This document shows positions 29,185-39,037 of a DNA stretch of 64,000 nucleotides, piece by piece. The translations under genes were made by a program, and so were the position numbers. This stretch comes from Paralcaligenes sp. KSB-10 (GTDB lineage Bacteria > Pseudomonadota > Gammaproteobacteria > Burkholderiales > Burkholderiaceae_B). The stretch spans positions 186,001-250,000 of the forward strand of contig NZ_CP089848.1 of the NCBI RefSeq assembly GCF_021266465.1, read 5' to 3'. The notes under the pieces were generated by a model. That model did not search any database and was not told where the DNA came from. It saw nothing but the letters and a program-made list of their open reading frames with translations. Position 1 is the stretch's first letter. Each line of letters opens with the position of its first letter.

Positions 29185-29302
29185 GTCTTAAAATACCAAA
29201 GCTACCACCCCATCAAATCCCGTAAACAATTCGACCCAAAAATGCTCTAGCGGCGCGTGTTAGCCCCCTTGAGTACATAAACGTCAAGTAAATTCCAGAC
29301 TC

Positions 29303-29308
29303 GTATAA
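29303..29308 (+). promoter_or_regulatory. TATAAT -10 box before the DUF1330 gene
   Basis: A perfect TATAAT stands about 100 bp before the ATG and just outside composite repeat copy 2. No good -35 hexamer lies 17 bases upstream (ACGTCA), so an activator may be needed. Confidence 0.4.
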
Positions 29309-29348
29309 TGAAGATGCTGCCGCCAAACCTTGTTTGGATGTCGCGCGA

Positions 29349-29366
29349 ATAGTGTCCGGATACTAT
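29349..29366. promoter_or_regulatory. Near-perfect 18-bp palindrome in the DUF1330 leader
   Basis: ATAGTGTCCGGATACTAT is symmetric about TCCGGA except for one position pair. It lies roughly 35 bp downstream of the expected transcription start and could be a repressor site. Confidence 0.35.
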
Positions 29367-29403
29367 CGCATCCCGGGTCGCAGATTTATTTTGATGAGAA
29401 AAA

Positions 29404-29724
29404 ATGGAACAGAACGATGGTTCAAAATCCGGCTTGCCCGCGGCAGCTTGCATAGTTGGGCATGTGACGGTCAAGGACGCAGCCAGATGGGCGGAATACT
29501 GCAGCAAGGTACCTGCCACGATTGTCCCCTGGGGTGGACGCCTGGTATTGCGCGGCAAGCGCTCTTCGGTCTTGAGCGGCGAGCATACCCATACCGATGT
29601 GGTAGTGATCCAGTTTCCCGATGCCCGGGCGATCGAGGCTTGGCATGGCTCGCCTGAATACCAAGCCTTGATTCCCATACGGGAGCAGGCGGTCGACCTG
29701 GTGCTGGTCAGTTACGATTGCTGA
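29404..29724 (+). CDS. DUF1330 domain protein
   Basis: A small cytosolic protein of 106 residues with the ferredoxin-like dimeric alpha-beta fold of DUF1330. The family pattern is visible in GHVTVKDAARWAEYCSKVP, GGRLVLRG and VVIQFPDARAIEAWHGSPEYQALIPIRE. The biochemical role of the family is not established. The first 13 residues are polar and may be outside the domain. It has its own promoter-like TATAAT and a palindrome in the leader. Its 3' end overlaps the convergent ABC-F gene by 13 bp. Confidence 0.85.
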   Translation: MEQNDGSKSGLPAAACIVGHVTVKDAARWAEYCSKVPATIVPWGGRLVLRGKRSSVLSGEHTHTDVVVIQFPDARAIEAWHGSPEYQALIPIREQAVDLVLVSYDC

Positions 29725-31664
29725 GCGCAGGAAGGTTTTTCGAGTTCTTCGAGCTCTTCGTGCAAACTCAGCCATTGGTCTTCGAGTTCACCTGATTTCT
29801 TATTCAGCTCACCGTGCTCGCTGAGCACTTTCAGACGCTCGTCGCGACGCGCATCCGAGTAAAAGTCCTGGTCGGCTATAAGTGCGTCGAGAATCTGCAT
29901 GCGCTGTCGTGCGGCATCGAGCTGGGTTTCGACTTTCTTTATTTTCGCCTCGATAGGCTTGCGTGATGCGGCTTGGCGTTGCCGTTCTTCCGCTTCGAGG
30001 CGGCGTTGGGCCTTGCGGTCGATGGCGCCGGTATCCGGCCCCGCCGACTGCGCTTCGCTGCGGGCTTCCGCCCGGGCCTCGGCGGCGCGCGCAACCAGCC
30101 AGTCGCGATAGTCTTCCAGATCGCCGTCGAACTCGTGTACGGCGCCATCGGCCACGATCCAGAAACTATCCACGGTGGTACGCAGCAGATGGCGATCGTG
30201 CGACACCAGCAGCACGCTTCCCGCGAATTCGGCCAGGGCGGTTGCCAGGGCTTCGCGCGTATCGACATCCAGGTGGTTGCTGGGCTCGTCCAGCAACAGC
30301 AGATTGGGCTTTTGCCAGACTATCAGGGAAAGAGCCAGGCGAGCTTTCTCGCCGCCCGACATGGGGGCGATTTTGCTGGTGACGGTGTCGCCGCTGAAGC
30401 CGAAGCTTCCCAGGTAATTGCGCAGTTCCTGTTCGCGTGTCTGGGGCGCCAGACGCTGCAGATGCTGCAAGGGCGTTGAATCCAGATCGAGCATGTCCAG
30501 TTGATGCTGGGCAAAGTAGCCGATTTCCAGGCCTTTGGAGGCACGGCGCTCGCCGGCCAGCGTTGGCAGTTCTTCAGCCAGTGTTTTGATCAAAGTGCTT
30601 TTGCCTGCCCCGTTGACACCCAGAACGCCTATGCGGCTGCCGCCACGCACCATCAGTTGCACGTCGCGCAGAACCGTTTTGGTTTCGCCCGTAGCCAGAC
30701 GATAGCCAGTGCTGATTTTGTCGAGAATCAAGAGCGGGTCGGGCATGTTCTCGGGTGTGGGCAGGCGTATGTCTATGCCCGCCTCGGCATGCAAGGGAGC
30801 CAGGGTTTCCATGCGGGCCAGAGCCTTGACGCGGCTCTGCGCCTGTTTGGCTTTGGTGGCCTTGGCCTTGAAACGATCGATAAAACTTTGCAGGCGGGCG
30901 GTTTCGCGCGTCTGCTTGTCCCAGGCCAGTCTGGTTTGCCGCAGGCGTTCGGCGCGCTGAGTCAGAAAGTCTTCATAGCCGCCGCGATAGCGGGTCAGTT
31001 TGGCCTGATCGAAATGCAATATCGATTTGGCGACGGCATCCAGAAATTCGGTGTCGTGCGAAATCAGCAGCACTGTACCCTGGTACGCATTCAGCCAACG
31101 TTCCAGCCAGAGCATGGCGTCGAGATCCAGATGGTTGGTGGGCTCGTCCAGGAGCAGCAGTTCCGACGGCGCCATCAGGGCTCGCGCCAGCGCCAGGCGC
31201 ATTTGCCAGCCCCCTGAAAAACTGCTGACCGGGCTAAGCCACTGCCCCGGTGCAAAACCCAGTCCGGCCAGCAATTGTTCTGCGCGTGAAGGGGCGCTCC
31301 AGGCGTCGGCTTCGACCAGCGCTGCCTCAAGTTCCGCAATGCGGTGGCCATCATGGTCGGGTGTGGCCAGGCGTTCGGCCTGTAGAAATCGCAAATGAGT
31401 ATCGCCGTCGATGACGAACTCGCGCGCCGCCAGTGTGTTGTCACTGATTTCCTGCTCCACGCTGGCAATGCGCCAGCCGGCAGGAATGGTCAGCGTTCCG
31501 GCGTCGGCGTCCAGAAGCCCTTGCAGCAGGGCGAACAGGGTTGATTTTCCCGCTCCATTCTTGCCGACGATGCCGACACGCTCACCAGGGTTGACCACAA
31601 AATCGGCTTCGTCCAGCAATACCTTGGTGCCGCGGCGCAGCGTTAAGCCTGTAGCACGAATCAC
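29712..31664 (-). CDS. ABC-F family ATPase (YheS-like ribosome-associated factor)
   Basis: This is a soluble protein with two ABC cassettes and no membrane domain, a family that acts on the ribosomal E site during stalled translation. Cassette 1 has GKNGAGKSTL (about residue 37), SSFSGGWQMRLALARAL and LLLLDEPTNHLD. The linker (about residues 225-300) is charged and helical. Cassette 2 has GVNGAGKSTL, MSGGEKARLALSLIV and LLLLDEPSNHLD. A coiled C-terminal region runs from about 530 to 640 (RKAQRRLEAEERQRQ onward). At 650 residues with this coiled tail, YheS or Uup is the nearest type. It overlaps prmB by four bases. Confidence 0.9.
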   Translation of the reverse strand: MIRATGLTLRRGTKVLLDEADFVVNPGERVGIVGKNGAGKSTLFALLQGLLDADAGTLTIPAGWRIASVEQEISDNTLAAREFVIDGDTHLRFLQAERLATPDHDGHRIAELEAALVEADAWSAPSRAEQLLAGLGFAPGQWLSPVSSFSGGWQMRLALARALMAPSELLLLDEPTNHLDLDAMLWLERWLNAYQGTVLLISHDTEFLDAVAKSILHFDQAKLTRYRGGYEDFLTQRAERLRQTRLAWDKQTRETARLQSFIDRFKAKATKAKQAQSRVKALARMETLAPLHAEAGIDIRLPTPENMPDPLLILDKISTGYRLATGETKTVLRDVQLMVRGGSRIGVLGVNGAGKSTLIKTLAEELPTLAGERRASKGLEIGYFAQHQLDMLDLDSTPLQHLQRLAPQTREQELRNYLGSFGFSGDTVTSKIAPMSGGEKARLALSLIVWQKPNLLLLDEPSNHLDVDTREALATALAEFAGSVLLVSHDRHLLRTTVDSFWIVADGAVHEFDGDLEDYRDWLVARAAEARAEARSEAQSAGPDTGAIDRKAQRRLEAEERQRQAASRKPIEAKIKKVETQLDAARQRMQILDALIADQDFYSDARRDERLKVLSEHGELNKKSGELEDQWLSLHEELEELEKPSCAQQS

Positions 31665-32557
31665 GATGCCAATTGTTCCCGGGTAAGCAGCAGAATCTGG
31701 TCTTCGGTATGCTCGGTGCTGAGCCAGACCGGATCGAGATCGGGGAAAGCCGCCAGGAAATTCTCGTATTCGTTGCCGATTTCAAGCACCAGGATTCCGT
31801 CGGCGGCCATGAAATCTGGAGCATTGCGCAGCAGGCGCCGAATGAGGTCCATGCCGTCTTCGCCGCCGGCGAGCGCCATTGTGGGTTCATGCCGGTACTC
31901 AGGCGGCAGGGATTCCATGGAGTGGTTGTTCACGTAGGGCGGGTTGCACACAATGACGTTGTATTCGCATTGCGGCAGTTGATCGAATAGATCGCTGCGA
32001 TGCGTGGTGATCCGCCCGTCAAGGCCGAAATGTTCGATGTTCTGATCGGCTACCTCGAGAGCATGTTCCGATAAATCGACCGCATCGACCTGAGCATTGT
32101 CGAAAGCCAGGGCCGCCAGCACGGCCAGACAACCTGAGCCTGTGCAAAGGTCGAGCACGAATTCCACGTCTTCCGGATTGGCTACCCATGGCGCCAGGTC
32201 CTGGGCGAGCAGTTCGGATATGGGCGAACGCGGCACGATGACTCGCTGATCGACAAAGAACTGTTGCCCTTGAAGCCAGGCTTCACCGGTCAGATAGGCG
32301 GCGGGCAGGCGTTCGTTGATGCGCCGTTCAACCAGTTTCAGGTAGCGTTTGCGCTCTTCGGGCAGAACCCGGGCATCGAGAAAAGGATCCAGCGTATCGA
32401 GCGGCAGGTGCAGGGTGTGCAGCAAGAGGTAGACGGCCTCGTCCCAGGCGTTGTCGCTGCCATGACCAAAGGCCAGTCTGGACGAGTTGAATTGGCTGAC
32501 GGTAAAACGCAGCAGGTCGCGCAGAGTGCGCAATTCTTGATGAGCAGATTCGTACAT
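31661..32557 (-). CDS. prmB: Ribosomal protein L3 glutamine N5-methyltransferase PrmB
   Basis: It methylates a glutamine of ribosomal protein L3 with S-adenosylmethionine. The N-terminal helical domain (to about residue 110) precedes the Rossmann domain with FVLDLCTGSGCLAVLAAL, VDAVDLSEHALEVADQN and the substrate-binding NPPY in NVIVCNPPYVN. NPPY plus the N-terminal YLTGEAWLQGQQFFVDQRVIVPRSPI region fits PrmB rather than PrmC. I took the ATG at 32557 (298 residues), which follows GGAG; an in-frame start 18 codons upstream lacks support. It is downstream of dapE and upstream of the ABC-F gene, so two ribosome-related genes adjoin. Confidence 0.94.
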   Translation of the reverse strand: MYESAHQELRTLRDLLRFTVSQFNSSRLAFGHGSDNAWDEAVYLLLHTLHLPLDTLDPFLDARVLPEERKRYLKLVERRINERLPAAYLTGEAWLQGQQFFVDQRVIVPRSPISELLAQDLAPWVANPEDVEFVLDLCTGSGCLAVLAALAFDNAQVDAVDLSEHALEVADQNIEHFGLDGRITTHRSDLFDQLPQCEYNVIVCNPPYVNNHSMESLPPEYRHEPTMALAGGEDGMDLIRRLLRNAPDFMAADGILVLEIGNEYENFLAAFPDLDPVWLSTEHTEDQILLLTREQLAS

Positions 32558-32642
32558 GCTGGCTCCAGTAAGAGGAATCGAATGTCTGTTTTGCGGGCTG
32601 GTCAAAGCCATCGGGGCAAGAGCGCCACGGATGGCAGTGCGC

Positions 32643-34600
<1,958 letters not shown>

Positions 34601-34703
34601 AGTCGTTTAGTCTGGTTAGAAGTAATAATCAATATAAAAAAACGCGGCGCATGATATTTGGCATGCTCAACGGGTACCGAGGCGGAATCTGGCGCATGCT
34701 GGA

Positions 34704-35900
34704 TTACGCTGTTTTTTCAAGAAACCGAACAATGCGCCCTGCGGCTTCCAGGCATTGCTCTTTGGGTGCTACCAGAGCGATGCGAATCCGGTTTGCGCCC
34801 GGGTTGACGCCCTGGGCTTCGCGTGCCAGAAAGCTTCCCGGCAGGACGGTAACGGCGGTTTGGCCATACAGGTCGCGAGCAAAATCGGCATCGGCATAAG
34901 GGGTTTCAGCCCATAAATAAAACGAAGCCTGAGGCCATTCTACATTGAGTACCGGCCCAAGGAGCGGCATCAGCGCCTCGAATTTTTCACGGTACAGGCG
35001 GCGGTTTTCAATAACATGGGTCTCGTCGTTCCAGGCGGCGATGCTGGCCTGCGAGACCACGGGGCTGATGGCGCTGCCATGATACGTACGGTAAAGCAGG
35101 AATTGCTTTATCAGCGCCGCGTCGCCGGCCACGAAGCCAGAGCGCATGCCCGGTACGTTTGAGCGCTTGGACAGGCTCGAAAAGCACACCAGGTTCTTAT
35201 AGTCGTGGCGCCCGAGAAGGCTGGCCGCCTGCAGGCCGCCCAGCGGCTTCTTGGCTTCGTCGAAGTAGATTTCCGAGTAGCATTCGTCCGAAGCGATGAC
35301 CAGATCGTATTTGTCGGCCAGGGCGAACAGGGTTTTCCATTCGTCCAGGGCCATGACATTGCCCGCCGGATTGCCTGGCGAACATACGAACAGCAGCCGG
35401 GTTTTACGCCACACGTCGTCTGGAACCGACGCCCAGTCGAAGCCAAAATTGCGGCTTGCCTGCGCGTTGATGAAATAAGGCTGGGCGCCGGCGAGCAGGG
35501 CGGCCCCTTCGTAGATTTGATAGAACGGATTGGGGCACACGACCAGCGATCCGGCGGAGGGGTCGATGACGGTCTGGGCGAAGGCAAACAAGGCTTCGCG
35601 CGAGCCCAGCGCGGGCAATACCTGCGTTTCGGGGTCGGGCCGCGCGATACCGTAGCGCCGCGCAATCCAATCGGCGATCGCGTTGCGCAATGGCGAATCA
35701 CCCTTGGTCGGCGGATAGACCGACAGGCCAGCCATGGCATTTTTCATGGCTTCCACAATGAGCGGCGGGGTTGGGTGCTTGGGTTCGCCTATCGAAAGAT
35801 TGATGGGCTGCAGATCGGCCGGTGGCGTGGGTGCCTGGGCCATCAATTGCCGCAGTTTTTCAAAAGGATAGGGGTGCAGAGCACGTAGTCTGGGATTCAT
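34704..35900 (-). CDS. dapC: Succinyldiaminopimelate transaminase (DapC type)
   Basis: A PLP enzyme of fold type I converting N-succinyl-2-amino-6-ketopimelate to N-succinyl-diaminopimelate with glutamate. Motifs are INLSIGEPKHPTPP at the N-terminus, LPALGSREALFAFAQ, CSPGNPAGNVM, VIASDECYSEIYF and the PLP lysine in CFSSLSKRSNVPGMRSGF. I chose the conserved MNPRLRALHPYPFEKLR start (398 residues) over the longer open frame. The context with dapD and dapE supports the specific assignment over a generic aminotransferase. Confidence 0.95.
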   Translation of the reverse strand: MNPRLRALHPYPFEKLRQLMAQAPTPPADLQPINLSIGEPKHPTPPLIVEAMKNAMAGLSVYPPTKGDSPLRNAIADWIARRYGIARPDPETQVLPALGSREALFAFAQTVIDPSAGSLVVCPNPFYQIYEGAALLAGAQPYFINAQASRNFGFDWASVPDDVWRKTRLLFVCSPGNPAGNVMALDEWKTLFALADKYDLVIASDECYSEIYFDEAKKPLGGLQAASLLGRHDYKNLVCFSSLSKRSNVPGMRSGFVAGDAALIKQFLLYRTYHGSAISPVVSQASIAAWNDETHVIENRRLYREKFEALMPLLGPVLNVEWPQASFYLWAETPYADADFARDLYGQTAVTVLPGSFLAREAQGVNPGANRIRIALVAPKEQCLEAAGRIVRFLEKTA

Positions 35901-36110
35901 GGCCGCCAATGAGTTCGGATTTATAGCCGCTGATTTTAGCAAGCCCCCGGAGATTCTGCCGTGCCTGGCCGATTTATGGATTTGACGGGAGATTGATTGC
36001 AATTGGCAACGGATACAGCAAAGTTCAGATTCAATAAAGGGCTGTTGGTGCCAGCGGCTGCTTGCGACCCTCCCTAAATGAAGCTACACTTATTGGCTTG
36101 AATTTTTTTA

Positions 36111-36195
36111 GCGAACGTGGCGGAATTGGTAGACGCACCAGATTTAGGTTCTGGCGCCGAGAGGTGTGAGAGTTCGAGTCTCTCCGTTCGCACCA
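36111..36195 (+). tRNA. tRNA-Leu (anticodon UAG), CCA encoded
   Basis: An 85-nt gene. The acceptor stem GCGAACG pairs with CGTTCGC. The anticodon stem CCAGA/TCTGG encloses the loop TTTAGGT, giving anticodon TAG. A long variable arm, as expected for leucine, separates it from the T arm GAGAGTTCGAGTCTCTC. A genomic ACCA end follows. It reads codons CUA and CUG-type. Confidence 0.97.
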
Positions 36196-36200
36196 TTATA

Positions 36201-36240
36201 AGGCCCTGATTTACAACAAAGCTTTGTGAATCATGGGCCT
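36201..36240 (+). terminator. Strong hairpin just after tRNA-Leu
   Basis: AGGCCC pairs with GGGCCT, and the inner arms TGATTTAC and the CAAAG/CTTTG apex continue the stem. The downstream sequence is A-rich rather than T-rich, so it is not a textbook intrinsic terminator. It may act in 3' processing of the tRNA transcript. From here to 36520 I see no gene, only a smaller hairpin CAGCCAA/TTGGCTG at 36344-36362. Confidence 0.45.
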
Positions 36241-36520
36241 GAAAATAAAAAACAAGTAATAAAAAAACAAGTGCAAAATAATATATGGGTTTTATGTAGG
36301 CTGGCGAGAAACCGGCCCTGTACACCCGTACGCATAAGTGTGGCAGCCAAAGTTATTGGCTGCGGCGCATCATTCCCAATGACCTGCAAGCGCGTTATCA
36401 CAAACGCGAAATCGCATTTTGCTGCGAGAGCTGTTAACAAGCAATGAAATGCTGATACCTTTTGCAAGGTGCCCCCGTGTCTGCGTGACTAGAATCGATA
36501 GGCAATTATTGGAGATCCCT

Positions 36521-36643
36521 ATGAAGATTCTTATTGTTATCGCACTTGTCTCTGCGCTCGTTGGCTGTATTGTTGTTCCGGGTGGCGGATATCGTCATGG
36601 GGGCTACCACCGAGGGTATTATCACGATGGTCCGCACTATTAA
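36521..36643 (+). CDS. Small His/Gly/Tyr-rich lipoprotein
   Basis: A 40-residue prolipoprotein: MKILIVIALVSALVGC is a signal with lipobox LVGC (Cys16). The mature peptide is only 25 residues, IVVPGGG followed by alternating His, Tyr, Gly and Arg (YRHGGYHRGYYHDGPHY). GGAG precedes the ATG by about eight bases. I do not know a function. The histidine content suggests metal binding, but that is inference. It stands alone between tRNA-Leu and a terminator-like hairpin. Confidence 0.72.
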   Translation: MKILIVIALVSALVGCIVVPGGGYRHGGYHRGYYHDGPHY

Positions 36644-36664
36644 GAGGGTTCGTGCTATTAACGT

Positions 36665-36695
36665 ACGGGCGGTCCTTGTGGCCGCCCGTTTCGTT
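36665..36695. terminator. Terminator-like hairpin between the small lipoprotein and a lysR gene
   Basis: ACGGGCGG pairs with CCGCCCGT around a nine-base loop and is followed by TTCGTT. It is well placed to end the lipoprotein transcript and, in the other direction, the lysR transcript. Confidence 0.55.
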
Positions 36696-36739
36696 CAAGG
36701 GGCATCCATACGGGTGGCCGCAAAGGCCGCCCCTACCAA

Positions 36740-37687
36740 TCATTCTGGTGCGTCCTGTTCTTCTATCTGCGGCTCCGGCTGGACGGTTGCATGTCGCGAC
36801 GCCAGAAAGTTCAGGACATGCAGGGCTTCGGCAGGCAGTTCCTTGGCGCTTCGAACACCGAGCCACAAGGTGCGTGAAGCCCAGCCGTCGGAAAGTGGGA
36901 TGGCGCGCAGCCCCGCTCCCAGTATTTCCTGCCGAACCGCGCCGCGTGGCAGCACGCCTATGCCCAATCCGGCTTCGATCATGCGGCATATGGCATCGAA
37001 GCTGGCAACCTGGACCCTCAGTTTCAATGCGCGTTCCAGGACGGCGGCCGCGCTGTGCATGCGGACCAACAGGGAACTGCCTTCGGTAAGTCCGACGAAA
37101 TCATAGTCCAGCGTATCGGCAAAGTCGACGATGTCCCGCCCTGCGAGGGGATGGCTTCCGGGAACCAGCACGACGAGCTGGTCGTGTCGATACAGGCGCT
37201 TTTCCAGTGACAGCGAGGGGGTGTTGTCCGCAAAGATGCCGATATCGGCAATGCCATGAGCCACTGCATTGATGGCGTCTTCACTGATTTTTTCTTCGAG
37301 AATGATCCGGATGCCTGGGTGCTGTTCCATCAGTACGGCAAGATCGACAGGTAAAAACTGGATGATGGAGGAGGTATTGGCCCAGATGCGCACATGGCCG
37401 CGTACGCCCAGTGCGTAATCGTTCATGTCCAGGGCCATGCGGTTCACGCTGTTCAGCAGGTTTTGCGCATGATCGGCCAGGTTTTGACCCGCGGGCGTCA
37501 ATGCCAGGCCGCGCGGCAAGCGAACAAACAAAGTGCAGCCTATGGTCTTTTCGAGCTCGGAAATACGCTTGCTCAGCGCCGACAGCGTCATGTGCGAGCG
37601 TTCCGCAGCCTTGGTAAGGCTGCCTGCCTGGGCTGCATATAAAAAAACACGTAATGACTGGATATCGAAATGAACCGGATTGACCAT
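36740..37687 (-). CDS. LysR-family transcriptional regulator
   Basis: A 315-residue regulator with an N-terminal winged helix-turn-helix (FLYAAQAGSLTKAAERSHMTLSALSKRISELEKTIG, about residues 15-50) and a C-terminal ligand-binding domain of the periplasmic-protein fold (from about residue 95). The target is unknown. It is divergent from the MarR-type gene of the ectoine cluster, sharing a 167-bp intergenic region, but LysR control of ectoine genes is not an established pattern, so it may serve a gene elsewhere. Confidence 0.9.
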   Translation of the reverse strand: MVNPVHFDIQSLRVFLYAAQAGSLTKAAERSHMTLSALSKRISELEKTIGCTLFVRLPRGLALTPAGQNLADHAQNLLNSVNRMALDMNDYALGVRGHVRIWANTSSIIQFLPVDLAVLMEQHPGIRIILEEKISEDAINAVAHGIADIGIFADNTPSLSLEKRLYRHDQLVVLVPGSHPLAGRDIVDFADTLDYDFVGLTEGSSLLVRMHSAAAVLERALKLRVQVASFDAICRMIEAGLGIGVLPRGAVRQEILGAGLRAIPLSDGWASRTLWLGVRSAKELPAEALHVLNFLASRHATVQPEPQIEEQDAPE

Positions 37688-37780
37688 GGTTTTGCAAGAG
37701 CCTGTTAGCGGGTGGCGGGACCCAGTTTATCAAGGCCCTTCCTGCTGCGCCTTGATGATTACCCGGGAGCCGGCAGTAGC

Positions 37781-37809
37781 TTGACAATATTGATTGGCAA
37801 TCATATTAT
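37781..37809 (+). promoter_or_regulatory. Sigma-70 promoter with embedded palindrome before the ectoine cluster
   Basis: TTGACA at 37781, a 17-bp spacer and TATTAT at 37804 make a near-consensus promoter about 50 bp before the MarR-type gene. The spacer contains TGATTG-G-CAATCA (37791-37803), a perfect six-base inverted repeat. A repressor bound there would cover the RNA-polymerase site; the adjacent MarR-type protein is the obvious candidate. Confidence 0.7.
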
Positions 37810-37854
37810 TTGAGTAGAAATTAATTTAACTGAATACTTTTTATTGCGCGTGCT

Positions 37855-38397
37855 ATGAACGAACCTCTGATAACCACACAAGCTTACGATCTGCGCATTC
37901 TGCGTGCCTTGCGCCGCATAACGCGATCTATTGCCTTGCATTCGCGTCATTTGGCAGCTTGCAGCCACATCACGGCACCGCAACTGATCTGTTTGCGGGC
38001 GGTCATCGACAGCGGGCCGCTCACTGCCACGGCAATCAGCCGCGAGATCCATGTCAGCCCCAGCACCGTCGTGGGGATCCTCGACCGCCTCGAAGACAAG
38101 GGCTTGATCTGCCGTGAACGCAGCCGCGAAGACCGCCGCATCGTTTTCGTCTCGGCTACCGAGGCGGGTGTTGTGCTGGCCAGGGATACACCTTCGCCTT
38201 TGCAGAAAAAACTGGCTGATGCGCTCAACGCCTTGCCGGAACTGGAGCAGCTCACCATCACGATGTCGCTGGAGCGCATTGTCGGCCTGATGGAGCCGCA
38301 GGGCGTGCTTCCGCCAGAAGCGCCGGAGGAGCCGGGCTCGCCTATTCTTGATGTCGGTGTTGGCGGTGCGCCTCCAGAATCGGGGTTGGTGGTATGA
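37855..38397 (+). CDS. MarR-family regulator of the ectoine cluster (EctR-like)
   Basis: A 180-residue winged-helix regulator. The DNA-binding segment is [45 protein letters not shown], including the wing with the DRR signature (about residues 58-102). EctR-type MarR proteins repress ectABC in other ectoine producers under low salt, and this gene is the first of the cluster. The C-terminal 30 residues are proline- and glycine-rich. The stop overlaps an ATG (38394) by four bases, but that ATG is not in the ectA frame. Confidence 0.85.
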   Translation: MNEPLITTQAYDLRILRALRRITRSIALHSRHLAACSHITAPQLICLRAVIDSGPLTATAISREIHVSPSTVVGILDRLEDKGLICRERSREDRRIVFVSATEAGVVLARDTPSPLQKKLADALNALPELEQLTITMSLERIVGLMEPQGVLPPEAPEEPGSPILDVGVGGAPPESGLVV

Positions 38398-38462
38398 AGC
38401 GCGATGCAAGAACGGCTCCTGCGTCGAATCCCATAATGCCGGCAGGTTTGTGGAAAGGCTGA
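38394..38462 (+). other. 22-codon open frame between marR and ectA
   Basis: It begins with ATG overlapping the marR stop (ATGA), encodes [14 protein letters not shown] plus eight more residues, and ends with TGA overlapping the ectA ATG by one base. It could be a translational-coupling leader, or the original N-terminus of EctA separated by a frameshift: EctA proteins often carry an N-terminal extension of about this length. I cannot decide between these from one sequence. Confidence 0.45.
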
Positions 38463-38995
38463 TGGAGCTGCGTCCACTCAGCAAGGTTGATGGGCTTGCC
38501 GTCCATCGCTTGGTTGGCGAGTGTCCGCCCCTGGATTTGAATTCGGTTTATGTGTATCTGCTTTTGAGCGAACATTTTTCCGACACCTGTGTGCTTGCCG
38601 AAAACGCGGGTGTCGTGAACGGTTTTATTTCGGCCTATATGCCCCCAGCCAGGCCGGAGGTGTTGTTTGTCTGGCAGGTTGCCGTGCATTCCCGTGCGCG
38701 GGGCCACGGCTTGGCGCGCCTTATGTTATGGAATTTGCTCGAGCGCCCTGGCTTGAGCGGGATTCGATATATCGAAACCACGGTCGGCCCCGACAACGCC
38801 GCGTCTCGCAATGTGTTTGCGGGAATTGCCCGGCAATTGCGGGCACCCGTCGTCGACAGCCCACTGTTTGAACGCGAACTTTTCGGCGCCGGCGAACATG
38901 CCGACGAGCGGCTTTTGCGTATCGGTCCGTTTGATGCTTCGCCGCGTCAGGCTCAAGCCGGTGGGCATTTCACCAAAGAGGCGCCAGGGTTGTGA
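38462..38995 (+). CDS. ectA: L-2,4-diaminobutyrate acetyltransferase (EctA)
   Basis: It acetylates 2,4-diaminobutyrate from acetyl-CoA, the second step of ectoine synthesis. It is a GNAT-fold protein of 177 residues with [48 protein letters not shown] (acetyl-CoA loop) and [20 protein letters not shown] placed the start at ATG 38462, preceded by GGAAAGG three bases away, because the family homology begins at LRPLSKVDG. See the entry at 38394 for the alternative N-terminus. It is followed by ectB after 42 bp. Confidence 0.9.
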   Translation: MELRPLSKVDGLAVHRLVGECPPLDLNSVYVYLLLSEHFSDTCVLAENAGVVNGFISAYMPPARPEVLFVWQVAVHSRARGHGLARLMLWNLLERPGLSGIRYIETTVGPDNAASRNVFAGIARQLRAPVVDSPLFERELFGAGEHADERLLRIGPFDASPRQAQAGGHFTKEAPGL

Positions 38996-39037
38996 GTAAG
39001 CCGCCCTGGAGAACGCCTCGTAACCCAGAGGGAGAAA

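Larger units (their letters stand above)
28549..29250 (-). repeat. Composite hairpin repeat, copy 2 (minus orientation: B then A)
   Basis: The unit begins with CTAG at the uvrD stop and ends with CTAG at 29247-29250, about 700 bp later. Reading inward, the ends resemble each other (CTAGTGTCTTTTCGG and CTAGAGCATTTTTGG). The spacer between B and A is the shortest of the four copies (70 bp). This is the only copy not between convergent genes: uvrD ends here and the DUF1330 gene starts downstream on the same strand. Apparent open frames inside it are palindrome artefacts. Confidence 0.88.

Noticed and set aside
36111-36195. tRNA-Leu as attachment site of an island carrying the ectoine genes
   Set aside because: I found no second copy of the tRNA 3' end in the window and no integrase gene; the dap and tig regions around look ancestral.
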